64,000 nucleotides of DNA from Lepidurus packardi. Taxonomy: Eukaryota > Arthropoda > Branchiopoda > Notostraca > Triopsidae. Positions 1 through 14,084 of this stretch are shown here, piece by piece. The notes below the pieces were generated by a model. That model did not search any database. It was given only the letters and a program-made list of their open reading frames with translations, and was not told where the DNA came from. Where the stretch lies: the NCBI GenBank assembly GCA_023053545.1, contig JAKZAN010000005.1, positions 4,278,001 to 4,342,000 of the forward strand, given 5' to 3'. The position numbers were made by a program, and so were the translations under genes. The first letter of the stretch is position 1. Every line of letters begins with the position of its first letter.

Positions 1-1626
<1,626 letters not shown>

Positions 1627-2525
1627 AATGTACTTGAAAATACCTGATATGGAACTCCGAACTCCCTGTAGCGTTAACGGCGTGAAAGTAGAAACAAAGA
1701 AGATTTGCCTATTTTTTTCACTTTTTTATTTATGGATTGACATTTGTGTTTAAGAAAGCTGCGTTTGCGTGTGTTTGTTTATCGGTTATAATTCACTTGA
1801 GCTCAGATTTCCGATTTGAATAGTATGGTTAAAAAGACGGGAGTTATCACACTTGGTTTGCAGTGATACTTTCTTGTTTCACTATGGATGGATTGTTTGT
1901 TAGGAATATTGTTGTCTTGCAAACGGTGCTAGGAGAAGGCTTGCCAAGCCGTCTCAACAAACCGAATTGGGTACTTCGAATTATTTTAGTCAAACGTGGG
2001 AGCCCATTACGTATTATTGGCGACGTCAGGTACCGCTTGTACGAACAAAGTTAGCGGAATAAATTTGTGTATTGATTGATCACTTGGTGACATTCTGTTG
2101 TAAGAAAGTATTTTTATTTCTTGCTAGTTTCCTGTCAAGGAAATAGAATTACGAATTTTCTAGGATGACCTGAAATACACTAGGTTTTGTAAAACTATTA
2201 CTGTCATAAAATGCGCACATTTGGAAAAATTACAGTCGGCATCCTACGCGAAATGAAAGTCCACACTGCGGGAAAATCCGAATTTTAAAATAATATTAAA
2301 CACGCCGGACACTTTGGAGAGTTCCCATACCGGCTTCCTTGCCCGCAAGCTAAAGCGGGAGATAGCCAACGGGAGTCAGCCATTTTGAAAATGGACCATG
2401 TGACTTTCTATTCCGATGCGCAGTTGATCTCGAGGGAAGACAAACTTGTCAAGTGTTTGTTCAGGATTATTTTTAAGTAGTTGTTAGATGCACTTTGTAG
2501 TATTTGTACATAAGTACTTTTAATC
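1627..2525. other. Intergenic: muskelin 3' UTR and MARF1 upstream region
   Basis: No coding exon is convincing here. A polyadenylation signal AATAAA lies at 2058-2063 and could end the muskelin transcript. The last 200 bases before 2526 are the likely 5' UTR and promoter of MARF1. I see no TATA box at a sensible distance. Confidence 0.5.
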
Positions 2526-5500
2526 ATGGAGGGAGGTAAAGCAATTAGCAAAAATGAGAAAGATACTACAAGTGCTGCAGACAAAACACAAGCAAACGAA
2601 TTGGTTCTGCTCCCTCCAAGTTACTTTGCCGCTTTCGAGTCATCGGTACCTATTTCAAGTACATTGAAGCTGCCTAGTTATAGGCTTGTTGGTAACAAGC
2701 AAGGTAGTATGCCTTACACAGAATTTGAAGACATACTTCAACAGTGGGGAAAAGAAAAGCAGAGCGTTTCCCAGTCACAAAATTCCTCGCCATTTACTAG
2801 AAACCTGATGGCAAGTCCACCTTGTAAAACTACCCAAGGAGTTGTTAGGGGTCTTCATAGTATCTTGAAAGCTGCGAAGGTAAATAGTAGTTCTACTTCT
2901 GGAGAAAGCTGCAACAGTCGTGATGAAAGCGAAGCATTAGTCCGCAAGAAAGGAGATCAAGAGCTTAGCGTTGCAACCTCTGCATTAAAGATCGGTCGTC
3001 CGAATACTGAAGAAGGGAACCAAGAAACTTTGGATCTTGGAACGAGCCAGAAAATCACTAAATCCGCTAGGAAACGCAGGAAAAAGAAAGCCAAACTGAA
3101 ACCCCAGCAAGATGACGTCGCACCTGTTGTTGAAACGACAGTGTCCGAACCAATTTTACTCCATTCTTTATCCTGTGGAAGTCTTCCTAAGCTGCAAGTC
3201 CAACCCAAGGAACAAACTCAAGTACAAGAGCTCGTTCTCCATGAAGTCGCTAGTACTCCCAATTTTGTGCAAGGCATAGAAAGTCCACTTCATCAGCCTC
3301 AAGATCTCGGCAAATGCTTGCAGAAAAGCCGCTCTCGCTCAGAACTCCTCCCACCCATTGGTATTTTTTGGGATATTGAGAATTGTCAAGTAATGGAGAA
3401 AAAAAATAATGAAACCAGTAATCAAGCAGTAAACAAAAATTGTTTTATAGGTTCCTAGACATAAGTCAGCCATGGATCTGGTAACAGTTTTGCGAAAAAA
3501 ATGGGAAAGCGAGTATCGCGAAGTGGAGTTTTTTGTCGCTTGTGATATAACGAAAGAAGACGCTTGTGTTTTACAGGATTTGCATCACGCTAATGTAAGT
3601 GATAAGTTTTTTGTTGTATTAAAAATGATTAACTTCAGGGAAATTAATCAGTTTATTTTTAGGTGACTGTAGCCCATGTCTTCGCGATTTCTAAGAATGC
3701 GGCCGACGAGAAATTACGCCAATTAATGCGCAAATTCGCTGAAACGTATACGGCACCTTGCGCGGCTGCACTCATATCCTCCGATATAAATTTCGCTGGA
3801 GATTTGCATGCGTTAAAGCGATCCGGGGTCCATGTTATCTTGTACCATAATGATATGGTTTCTAAGGCTTTGCAAGCTAGTGCCCACTCAACGTTTGGGT
3901 TTCCTGATTTACTTAAATGTGTTCCTTGTAAATCAACAGCCACGTCTCAGGTAGCGCTATTTAAAAAAATTTTCGTGCCGTCTTCCTGTATTTATTTGTT
4001 TTTTAAAGAAATTCATTATGTCGTAGACTGGAGACGTTGACCTGTTTGGCAAATCACGAGCTCAAGTGGTAGTTTCTAATTTACCTGAAAAGAAACTCCA
4101 GCTCATTAAATCGCGCCTGAATCAGTTATCTGACAATTGTGGCGGGAAATTCGTGCGTAAAATTGGTGAACATGCTGTGATGGATTTTGCCAGCCCATGT
4201 GCGGCCGCAAGGTAGAGTTATGTGAGTTTTTCTAAGCCTCTTATCAAACCGTCCAAAGTTCTATTCAGTAATCAGCTAAGCACATTATTATCAAGCGATG
4301 GTGGTATAGTGGTTAGCATGGATGCCTTCCAAGCATTCGACCCGGGTTCGATTCCCGGCCATCGCATTTTTTCCCCAGTTTATGTGTCCTTTTTTTCTGG
4401 ATGGTTAACCGTTTTTCACTATCGACTGTACTTCTGGAAAGTTTGCTGGGAACATGTTGTGGTTTTGATGCTGGTAAAGGCTGGAAAAAGGTATTCGTGG
4501 CAGTCGAATGTGACCCTTCGCCACAAGGGTTTGTGGCATACTTCTCTGCGAATATTATTTTGCAATTCGTTTGCTGGAGATTTGGGTGTTGGTTTGGGAT
4601 TTCATTGTTCTAGTTTTTTGTTGGCATACGTACAATGCTAACTTTGAATGGGTAAAATAGTTCGCTGTGATGATTACGTTTTACCGTGAGTTATGATTTT
4701 TTAAGTAATGTTTGTGACTTTTATATAGAGCCAGCAAGCGCTTGGAAGGAGAAGATGTGTTTGGGAGTAAGATCCGCTGCTCTAAACCGTTCGTTTCTGA
4801 AGTCCGTAGACCCCCAGGTACTGTGTCCTTGCATTACCTAAATGCATTCCCTTGTCACCGTGCATAAGATTCTTTTCCGATGCTAGTGGGAAGAGTTAGT
4901 GCACCTCCACGTTTGCTAGGAAGCCCTTATCGTTGCAGAAGCGGACCATTTCCACCGCCACCCAATCCGTTTAACGTAGAGCCACCTAAACTGAAGCTGG
5001 TTAAGCCATTTAGTTCTTCGGTTCCACAGGAGAAGCAGCCATTCCATGATGCTTTTAATGAAGCAACCAATTCCGTTGATCGTCCAGATTATTACAGAAC
5101 TCCCTCCGAATACTTAGTAGAAACAACTCCCGAAGGCTACCGTCGTATCAAAGGCATTCATAAAGGTACAGTGTAACCACAAATAAGTCAAAGAGTGTTT
5201 CTCGATCTTAATTTTTTTTTCTTCTCTTCATAGTTATTGTGCCCGATAAAAAGGCCTGGAGTGTATCTGGTTGTACTCCGTTGGAAAAGGATAGTTCATA
5301 TGTAAACTTGACAACCCGGGAACGGAATACGGTACTTTTTTGCACTGTGCATTACAAACTTTTTGCTAATCGTGGAACATCATAGGCTGATGGACACTCG
5401 TCTTCGAGTTCGTCTTGCTCTTCTACATCGCCGCCTCGGAATCCGGTTGATTTGCATGTTACGAATCTTGATTCTTCCTTGGAACCCCGACAGATGAAGA

Positions 5501-8500
5501 AGTTGCTCAAAAGTACATTCAGCGAACACGTGACGGTATGAACTTTTTTTTTAAAAAAAAAGTATGATTAGACTTTTTTCGCTATAGGTGATATATGTTG
5601 GAGTGCAAATACAATCTGATGGTTCTCTTACTGCAACTGTACGGGTTCCTTCGCTACAAGATGCTCAGTGCGCAGTGTCTGTGTTGCACAGAAAGAAACT
5701 GGGTTTTAAACGTATGATGATTGCGTATTCAAGTCCTCGGAGTCCCACCCCCCAACAATTGAGGTAAGCAAGAACTGAGGTTGTGTCATTAAGTTTTACT
5801 TTTCCCTTTCTCGAGACTTCTAAAAGCGTCTGGTTTACCCTATTTTAACCCGTCAGTTGAAATCTTTGGAACTTAGTTTTGCAAAATTAGAACCCCTGTT
5901 ATAATCGCCCTTTCTATTCGGTTTGTGTTCACTTATCTCAATTTTAGTTTTAATAAAAGTAGAACCTTGGACTCTTTAAGACACCCCGTAATAAACTTCC
6001 TGTGGGCTATTGAAAATCATGCGATGGTGGTATAGTGGTTAGCATGGATGCCTTCCAAGCATTCGACCCGGGTTCGATTCCCGGCCATCGCAGTTGTTTT
6101 TTATGCTTATTAACTTGCGCTTTTTTTATGCACGTATTTTATTTATTTATTTATTTGATTTTCATGTTTACTTATTTTTTTACTTTTTTAATTGGTTTTT
6201 TTATTAAATAATATTGTGACTTAAGTTCCTCCCAACGTATTCGCACCCATGTTATGAACTGCCCTGTTGTATGGCAACATTTGAGTGTTCACCAAACGAT
6301 TTTAGGTCGCAAGTGGTATCTCTGTTATTAGAAGTCCCTCAACATCGCCTACCTTTGTTTAAGTTTCGTGAAATGTACGAAAAGCGATTCCATTTATCCG
6401 TGGGTATTGCTGAACTGCATCGATTACGGGATACGGTGGTGATAGCGGAGGACGTTAATGGTCGTAACATCCAATTCGCGCCACATTATTACGCCAATCA
6501 AGTATATGAAATGGGGAATGCGGGACTGGAAGATATTCGTTGTGAACTCCATGCACCTTCACATGTGGGCTTGGATCAAGGCTGGGCTGAAACTGAGGAA
6601 GAGGTCGAATTGCCTTGTGTTCTCGTAACGCTCAAGGACTTGGCTATGCATATAAAAAATCTGCTGCATTCGCACGGAGGAAGCCTACCCTTAAATACGT
6701 AAATCGGACTTTTTTCACTGAGCATGCAAACCTTAAACTCAATACCATTATAAGATTTTCTTCCTTGATTTAGTCTGGCCTACTGTTACGCAGCGGAAAT
6801 TGGGCCTTTAAATACGAGAGATGACGGCGTACCGTTAGAGCATTTGGTGTCTTGTGTAGCCGGCATTGAGATCGTGGTTATGCCCAGTGGAGCCAAAAAA
6901 CTGCAGTGGGCTTCAACTAGCCCTGAAATGAAAAGCGAAGGTAATGTTCATTGGATGAGTATGACCATTATATGTGATCTTCATTTTGTTTGGTTTCAGA
7001 GTTGCGAAGTGTCAGCCCTGCTTTAGCTCCCCAGATATGGCTATTTTGCAGGGAGTTGGTTGATCTACTTAAGGTAGCGCCTCAAGGAAAGGTTGCATTT
7101 TCCCGGTTCATTCCGGCATACCATCATCATTTTGGTAGGCAGTGTCGTGTGGCTGACTATGGGTACACACGTTTGGCAGACCTGATGGAGGCGTTACCTT
7201 CCGTTGTTCAAGTAGGCTTTCTTTAAATTCGTAATCTTGTGGGAAAATGAAATATATTTTTGGATTAGGTTTTAGGTCAGGGTACCAAGCGTATGATCAT
7301 GTTGGCGCACCGAGCACAAGTGAAACGCTTTACATCGGATTTGTTGCGTATCCTCAAAGCCCAAACGAGCAAGCAGGTAATGGATTTAGCAGCCTTAAAA
7401 ATCTCTGTTTATTTTTTATATATTTGTTTTACTTTACAGATCTCTATTTCAACATTTGCAATTGTTTACGAAAAAGTACTTGGTAAAGCGTTCGATTCTA
7501 AGACGTATGGCGTGTGTGATGTTACGGATTTGGTGGCGGAAGTATCCGAGATAGTTGTGGTTGAACACCTAGAGAATGGCGAGGATGTTATATTGGCTTT
7601 GCCTAAACGAGAACAAACTCCTCAAGAGAAGGAACGTACCAAGACTTTTGCTGCAGAGGTAACGAAATGTCATTGTCTATCATTTATAACGAAGTTTTTA
7701 TCGGCCATTTCTTTTGAAAGACTGTCGAATTGCTGCGTCATGCTGCGCAGTGCAAAATGGCCTTTTCCAAGTTCATCCCATCTTATCATCACCATTTCGG
7801 AAGGCAATGCCGTGTCGCGGATTATGGTTTCACGAAACTTATCGAACTTTTCGAAGCTGTTCCAGAGATCGTCCAGGTTTCTTTTTTCTTTCATCGTGTG
7901 TAATTATTAAGGTTTTTCCCCCTTCTAGATCACGGATTCAGAAGGAGAAAATGATAAGTTCATTCAGCTAACTTTGAAGGAACGTTTGAAAGTTTTAACA
8001 AGTCAGATTGAACATCTCGTAAACTTGCAAAAACGCCCTTACCTACCCTTGTATACGCTACCCGAAACCTTCTGCAAGCAGTTTGGCTTCGTTTTGCGTC
8101 CGCAGCAGTATGGAGTTCAAAGTTTGGAAGATTTGATGGACCTTATGCGAAATTCGTTTTTGGTAAGCTCTTTAGCACTTGCTGTATGCATAATTTCTAT
8201 ATTTTATTATTCCTGTAATTTTACTTTTTTATAGTTAATAATGGACCAGCCGTATCCTTTACTTACGTTGGTAGACAAGTCTGTATTGGCCAACAAGAAA
8301 CGACAAATTCGTCGGTTTTTATATGCCACCTCAGACGGTTCTATGCCGTTAGAGGAATTGCAGCAAACGTTTGTCCAAACTTATCATCAGCCTTGCCCGG
8401 ATTTGGAAATTAATTTTGGTGACTTGTTACTCGTAAGTTGTGCTTTTTTAAAGTAAACTTTTTGTCTACCGTGTGATGAGCATGCGATCCTTAGAGTTGA

Positions 8501-9905
8501 TACCAGTTATTGGAGTCCTCGGTGAAGACCAATCTTTGATCTTATCTGACGTTATTTTTCTATATTTTAATTTCCATCCAAACTATCTGAAGAAATAGTG
8601 CAAGAAACTATAAATTCGTTGGTTTATTTTAGTTAGAAGAAAAAGAGGGTGTCATCATGGTGAAGCTGACCCCGTTGCAAATCTGTGGCCGCAACTTGTA
8701 CCTCCTTTTGCAAGAGCACGGCGGCCAGATGCCATTGAATGATCTCGAAACCTGTTATGGTGACCGTTTTGGAACGGTGGATGGATTAGCACATATGGGT
8801 TGTGCTAGTTTGACTCACGCCATGGAGTTATTTACGGATATCATGACGTTGAAAGGAAAGGGCCAACGACGCTTTGTTACCCTGATTAAAAATGAAAGTA
8901 AAAAAAATCATTACTATTCCTAATTTTCGGGGAAAAAAGAATCTCAAATGATGATAAAAGGCCGAGTTGTAGTTTTCAAATGGCTATAGTCGATGGCCAT
9001 TGGTCTCCTTTGTCTTTGTTAACAATGAAAACCACGCTGCGATATTTCCTGATTGTAGTTTTAAAAAAGCTCAATTGAAAAATTTTGAAGAAAAATTCCT
9101 TTCCAAAGTCATGCTTATACGAAATTCTTATCTGTCGTAGGATCTTTTATCCCACTGATGTCCAGGTCACCGCATCCTGCCCAAGTAATGGAGTTAAAAC
9201 CTCCTGCTCATTGGCTCGTCCCTGAAAACTCAAGTTTGCAGCGCAGTGAATCTCCTTCCCAAGCAACAGTAGCGGACGAGCGAATCGTAACGCAAGGCTT
9301 GACTTCATTTTACGCAACTCCTAGCGTTTCGATCAAGTCATTACTTCTTGGACCCTTACCGCGTAATCAAGTGGTAAGTAAAAGAAAAATGTGATTTGAA
9401 TTGACTGGCTGTGTCGAAACGTTTTTGCACGGCATGCTTTGCTGCGTTTAGATGTATGCACCCATGACGGCCCCCTACTCGCCCTGGGTTTGGGGTTTTG
9501 GATTTGGTGGTATTCCCTATCGAAGTCCATCTTCTAATTATGCGTATAATTACATGGTAATATTGCTTGCTTGCCAAGCGAAGGTTAGGTTAACCATTAA
9601 TTATGCATGTGCGTATGGTCAGGTTTCTACTTTGCCTTGGTGGCCCCCGTGCTCGCCCGTACCCTGCATGCATGCTGCTACGGTACAAGAGGTAAAAAAA
9701 ATAATCCTATATGTTTCTTTGGGGTGGGGTGGTGGTGGTTGGCGATGCTGATTATATTTGTTTTCTTTAACGGAAGATTGAAGATGAGCAGCGTGTACCA
9801 AACACGTTTCCTCCTCCGCCTGAAATGTCAAGCGAAGATGATAGGGAACGGAAGGAAGACAAACGTCGACCTAGGTTAGCTGCTCAATTTGATTCTTCGA
9901 ATTAA
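2526..9905 (+). CDS. MARF1: Meiosis regulator and mRNA stability factor 1 (MARF1/limkain-b1)
   Basis: MARF1 is a cytoplasmic RNA regulator: an NYN ribonuclease-like domain, RRM domains and a row of LOTUS (OST-HTH) domains that bind RNA. In mouse it is needed for oocyte meiosis and it interacts with decapping factors. I trace 22 exons giving about 1586 residues, close to the vertebrate length of about 1740. The NYN domain starts at GIFWDIENC (end of exon 1, about 3358-3389) and runs to 3950; the SSDINF motif is the acidic strand. RRM segments lie at 4027-4817 and 5386-5763. LOTUS repeats fill 6306-8897; two share the core [15 protein letters not shown] (about 7120-7165 and 7778-7823). The C-terminal tail is Pro/Ser-rich and disordered. 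Introns 4212-4728 and 5764-6305 each contain a tRNA-Gly gene. All exon phases agree from 2526 to the TAA at 9903-9905. Confidence 0.93.
4295..4366 (+). tRNA. tRNA-Gly (anticodon UCC), copy 1, inside a MARF1 intron
   Basis: This 72-nt cloverleaf has a 7-bp acceptor stem (GCGATGG with CCATCGC), discriminator A and anticodon loop CTTCCAA, giving UCC. The B box is GGTTCGATTCC, and the A box lies in the D arm around TAGTGGTTAGCA. A T-run follows at once (4367-4372), as expected of a Pol III terminator. It is identical to the copy at 6021. It is in the same orientation as the host gene. Confidence 0.96.
6021..6092 (+). tRNA. tRNA-Gly (anticodon UCC), copy 2, inside a MARF1 intron
   Basis: All 72 nt match the copy at 4295-4366, including stems, anticodon loop CTTCCAA and internal promoter boxes. 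A T-run starts a few bases downstream (around 6096). It lies in the MARF1 intron 5764-6305, in the sense orientation. The flanking sequences of the two copies look unrelated, so the match ends at the tRNA borders. Confidence 0.96.
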
Positions 9906-10165
9906 ACCTTGGCATTCAGTTGCCAAATCCTTTTTGTGCTGGTGCAAAAACAGAATTGATTTTTTGCTGATCTTTTTGGTATGGTAATGGTGTTCAGTCT
10001 TCGCTTTCCTAGCGTTTTTGCAAGCTTTTGGCATGCCTGTGTATGGCGCAACTATTTTGTTCTGAATTGTTGTAGAGACGCAACAATGAATTGTTCCTTT
10101 TGCTGCAAAAATAATAATAACAAAACACGATTTGTATTGGTAAAATAGAAAAGAACGTGAAATAT

Positions 10166-11036
10166 TCAGGATGAAGTGTTGGAGTTCATCATGCGTTGCA
10201 AAACGACTGCTAATCCTTTGGGGGCCATATCGAACGCTGTCTTCTCCTCTTTGTTCAGGATATCAACCCGGGCTCCGTGCTTTACTAAAAGTTTGGCCAT
10301 TTCAGCGCGATCTTCTTCGCAGGCCAAGTGTCTGATGAGCAAGACAGTCCAACGTTATTTTATTCGAGAGCTCAGGAAATGGGTTATTATTAGACTTACA
10401 TGGATGTGTTGCCATCAGCGTCTTGAGCATTCAGATTGAGTCGGTTACTATGCTGGAGCAAGATTTCCACGCATCTTTTGTTGCCTTGGGACGCAGCCCG
10501 ATGTAACGGAGTGGCACCTCGATCATCCGCTTTATTAGGATCTGCTCCATGATGGAGCAAAAGTTCCATTATCTCAGGTCTGTTTCGGGACGCCGCATAT
10601 TGTAAAGAACAGTGGCCACCGTCTCGAGTAGCATCAATCTGAGCTCCTTTAGCTAGCAAGAGTTGTACAACGTGCAATTTACCAGCAGAAGAAGCTATAA
10701 TCAAAGGTGTCCAACCCGACTAAGAGCCAATGTATACACTGATGAGCTTTTTTTTCATTTTGTCTATTAGGAGAACTTGCATCGTCTACTGGATCCACGT
10801 CGGAACCATAGCGTAAAAGATGCTCGGCTACTTCAGCATGACCACCACTAGCAGCCCAATGGAGTGGTACACGATTAGTCTAATAAACAGAAAAAGATAT
10901 GCATGGTACAGTGCAATGATAACGACTTGCTTACCTCGTCCTGGAGAGATACGACGTGCTTGTCAGCCTCAATCGCGGCTAGAATGATGTCCAGATTTCC
11001 ATCCAATGCTGCTTTATGTACCGCTATAGTCGCCAT
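10166..11036 (-). CDS. PSMD10: 26S proteasome assembly chaperone gankyrin (PSMD10)
   Basis: Gankyrin is an ankyrin-repeat chaperone that helps assemble the proteasome base by binding the Rpt3 ATPase subunit. Four exons on the minus strand (10935-11036, 10781-10879, 10400-10719, 10166-10331) give 228 residues; the human protein has 226. The protein is a run of ankyrin repeats with typical segments such as VPLHWAASGGH, GWTPLIIASSAG, ATPLHRAASQGN and IHLACEEDR. The last repeat runs into NKEEKTAFDMA, matching the gankyrin C-terminus. The intron at 10720-10780 uses a GC donor (GCAAGT), the only junction that keeps the VDDSGWTP frame. The start is the ATG at 11034-11036, in the exon that begins MATIAVHKAAL. 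The gene is divergent from the gene at 11867. Confidence 0.92.
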
Positions 11037-11806
11037 CTTTTTCAATTGTATAAGTTATGTGAAACTAGTTAAAAATTCGGCAAATATGCTGATTAGTTTC
11101 AAGCCGAACTGACACCAACCAACGACAAACAACAACACGAACAAGTGCGAGACTTTTGTTTCCCCGATATTGTCCGAAAGGGGTCTCGCGCGAAATATGA
11201 AAATTCAGCATGCGATTGCTTGATATTCGTCGAGAATTATACCGTGTTTCTGACTTGCTAGAAAAGATACCGGTTGTCAAATCTCTTGAGATGTGATTCA
11301 ATAAAGGATGTATACGATGGCAGAGAAGCAATATATCACGTATTTCGAGTGGCTTCGCAATAGAGAGATTGTATTTACCCAACAAGGGTTTATTTCCTCG
11401 CCATGCCCCACTCGCCTTGGAAGCAATTTTGGGCAGCCCTATTTTTCTGTATTCCGTGCAAAGTGATATGGCAAGCCGCTACGTCTTTATGGGCTCCCAA
11501 AAAGAAAAAAGGTAGTAGAAAAAAGCACTTCAATGGAAACCAGGGAGTTTTTCACCGCCAAAAGTCAAAATCCAGGTAAAACTGGCTTGTTTTCTGTTCT
11601 TTCGATTTCTACCTCTACCTTCTGTTATTCCTCTTCCACGAGACAACGTTGCTAGGTCGTAGCACTTCCGCGAATTTGCGACGTTCTTTCCTTAGTTTGA
11701 AGTAAACGTTGACGTATTCAAGTATAGGGAAGCACGGCAGCTCTGGGGGTTTAAATGTGAAGAAGTCGCGTGTCTTTCTAATCAATCGCATATTTGCACT
11801 GTCCCG
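11037..11806. other. Intergenic region between divergent genes
   Basis: This 770-bp gap separates the divergent gankyrin and repeat-protein genes and must hold both promoters. The only clear element is the TATA box at its right edge. No conserved open frame was found. Confidence 0.45.
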
Positions 11807-11814
11807 TATATAAG
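11807..11814 (+). promoter_or_regulatory. TATA box of the repeat-protein gene
   Basis: The sequence TATATAAG lies 53 bases upstream of the ATG at 11867. Transcription would be expected to start about 30 bases downstream, near 11837-11841, giving a 5' UTR of only about 26-30 nt. A canonical TATA box was not noticed ahead of the other genes here. In animals such promoters are common in strongly induced or tissue-specific genes. Confidence 0.6.
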
Positions 11815-11866
11815 GCTGTGCAGTTTGAGTATTGCTTTTAAACTTGGATTTTTTCCGTTTAGTGCG

Positions 11867-14059
11867 ATGGAACAGCCTGACATTGAACACGAGGTAGATA
11901 TTTATTCTATTTAAACTTTCGTACATTTTCCCCTTGTTGGTGGGTGTGCAACGTAGCTGACAAAGTGTCCTTTTCCGTTTTAGAACATGGGTGTGAACGA
12001 ATCTGTCTTCGAGAAGCAGCAGTCGCCATTAAAGCAGGATCCCAATCAAAATCGACCCTTGCAGCCGAAACCGAATCAGTATGACGACTATCAGCGTTAT
12101 TTGGAAGAATTGGCTGGCAGAAGTACAGCAGCTATGGGCGACACGTTAGGTATGATGGGTGGTCAGGAAGGAATGCGCGGATCGAACAGGGAAGAAGCCG
12201 AAAACTCCGACTTGCCACCCGAGAAGCAAAAATACTCGCAGTCAACTGCAGGCCAAGGTGACCAATTCCCTGTAGAAGTCTCTTCACCACCTGATATTGC
12301 ATCGAAAGGCAGTGAACTAGAGCAACAGGCTCACAAGGAAAAGTACAGCGTCGAAAGGCATTCACCCAAATCTTCCGACGACTACAAGGCATTGTATTCT
12401 GAACAGGAGCCTGGCCAGGGAGTTCAGCAGCACCAAGACATTGGCAAGCCTCTCGAGATTTCCGATAAACGGGCTGACGAAGAGCAGACGTCTTACAAGG
12501 AATCGTATACCGTAAGCAAAGAGCCTGAAACGCCTACTAACGCATGGGAGGTTCTAACTCTGGATGATTTGCAGATCAAACCTGACGAGATGACTCTACC
12601 CCAAGAGGGCATGCAGCCTGTTTCTGAACCAGAACAAGCCCTCAAACAACTTGACCAAGATGCAGAACTTGCTCACCGAAAAGACGTTCCCACTGGTCTT
12701 CCACTGGACATTACCCCATCTCAAAGTGATATGAAGGCGTCTGATGACTTGGGCCTATCTGCTGAAGCTTCCGACGTTTTGTCTTCGACTTCCAACTTCG
12801 AGTTGAGCGATTCTGAAATTCCTCGTACCCGCCGTGTAGAACAGAACGATCCAGAGTACATTACGCAAGATTTGCCAGATTTGGGTGCGGATGATAGCGA
12901 GAATGATTTGGGTACTAGAGCCGCTGGCACGAAAAATGCATTTGTACATTTCTTGCCCACTGAACCGGAGACGGCGGACGAAGCTGCTGAACCGCATGTG
13001 GATCGCGGGGATTTGCAACCAGATGAGAATGTATCCCACCCCGAAGATTTCCTGACTCCCCAAGAAAATCCGGAAGAAATTGGAATGGCTCAAATTGGTA
13101 AAGAAAGCAAAGCACCCGCAGATTTGCACAGTCCAAGCGCAGAGGAAGAGTTGGGATTATCGGATGATGTCAAAGACGTTTTATCGTCTCCTTCGCATTT
13201 TGAGTCGGAAGAGAGTCATACTCGTCGTCAAGAACAAACCGATCCTTCCTACATGACTACGGATTTACCCGACTTGGGCCCCGATGACAGCGAGAATGAT
13301 TTGGGTACTAGAGCAGCCGGCACGAAAAATGCATTTGTACATTTCTTGCCCACTGATCCGGAGACGGCTGACGACGCTGCAGAACCGCATGTGGATCGCG
13401 GGGATTTGCAACCCGATGAGAATGTATCCCACCCCGGAGATTTCCTGACTCCCCAAGAACATCCGGAAGAAATTGGAATGGCTCAAATTGGTAAAGAAGG
13501 CAAACCACCCGCAGATTTGCACATTCCAAGCGCAATAGCGGGTGATGTCAACGACGTTATATCGTCTCCTTCTCATTTGGAGTCAAAAGAGAGTCATACT
13601 CGTCGGCAAGAACAACCTGAACCCTCTTCCGCGAGTACGGATTTGCCCGACTTGGGTCCCGATGACGGTGAGAATGATTTGGGAAGAAGGCAGGTGGGCA
13701 CCAAAGCTGCGGGAGCGGCTGAGCGTCCCGTTAGCCGTGGCGATATTCAACCTGACGAGAACGTTAACCGTCCCGAAAATTTCTTAACCCCCCAAGAGAA
13801 GGGACAAGGATCCGAGCGTGGTAATTTGAGTGAATCGTCTCGGGGTCCAAGAGTTATCGGTCAGATGGAGGTGAACATGGTTACAAGCATAGGCGATTCC
13901 CAAACCCCACAGCAATTTCCAGTTCGCGAACCTAAACAAACTAGTAAACATGTTGGAAAGTTAGGTGAGGAGCTTCTAGAGCCTTCTGTAACTCAGGAAA
14001 TGACAGAAACTGGTTGGGTTGAGGGGCTTGATCAATACCATGGGATCAGATTACAATAA
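11867..14059 (+). CDS. Acidic, disordered tandem-repeat protein of unknown function
   Basis: I do not recognise this gene. Two exons (11867-11893 and 11984-14059) give about 700 residues. The protein is very hydrophilic, rich in Glu, Asp, Pro, Ser and Gln, almost lacks aromatic residues and Cys, and has no signal peptide, membrane segment or known fold. The second half holds three copies of a unit of about 131 residues, marked by DLPDLG, SENDLG, LQPDENV and FLTPQE. Units 1 and 2 are almost identical at DNA level, 393 nt apart; unit 3 is shorter and more diverged. A weaker repeat in the N-terminal part centres on KYS and SYTV segments. A TATA box precedes the gene, and the stop codon lies inside an AATAAA signal (14055-14060). 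LEA-like, stress, structural or scaffold roles are all possible; none is supported directly. Confidence 0.8.
12745..13800 (+). repeat. Three tandem coding repeats of about 390 nt
   Basis: Approximate borders are 12745-13146, 13147-13538 and 13539-13800. Anchoring on the Asp codon before the ENDLG motif puts the units at 12893, 13286 and 13664, periods of 393 and 378 nt. Long stretches of units 1 and 2 (about 12893-13140 and 13286-13530) differ by only scattered bases. That implies recent duplication or gene conversion. Unit 3 has lost the AFVHFLPT segment. Confidence 0.88.
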
Positions 14060-14084
14060 AGCGAAGAGGTTTTCTATAATAAGA

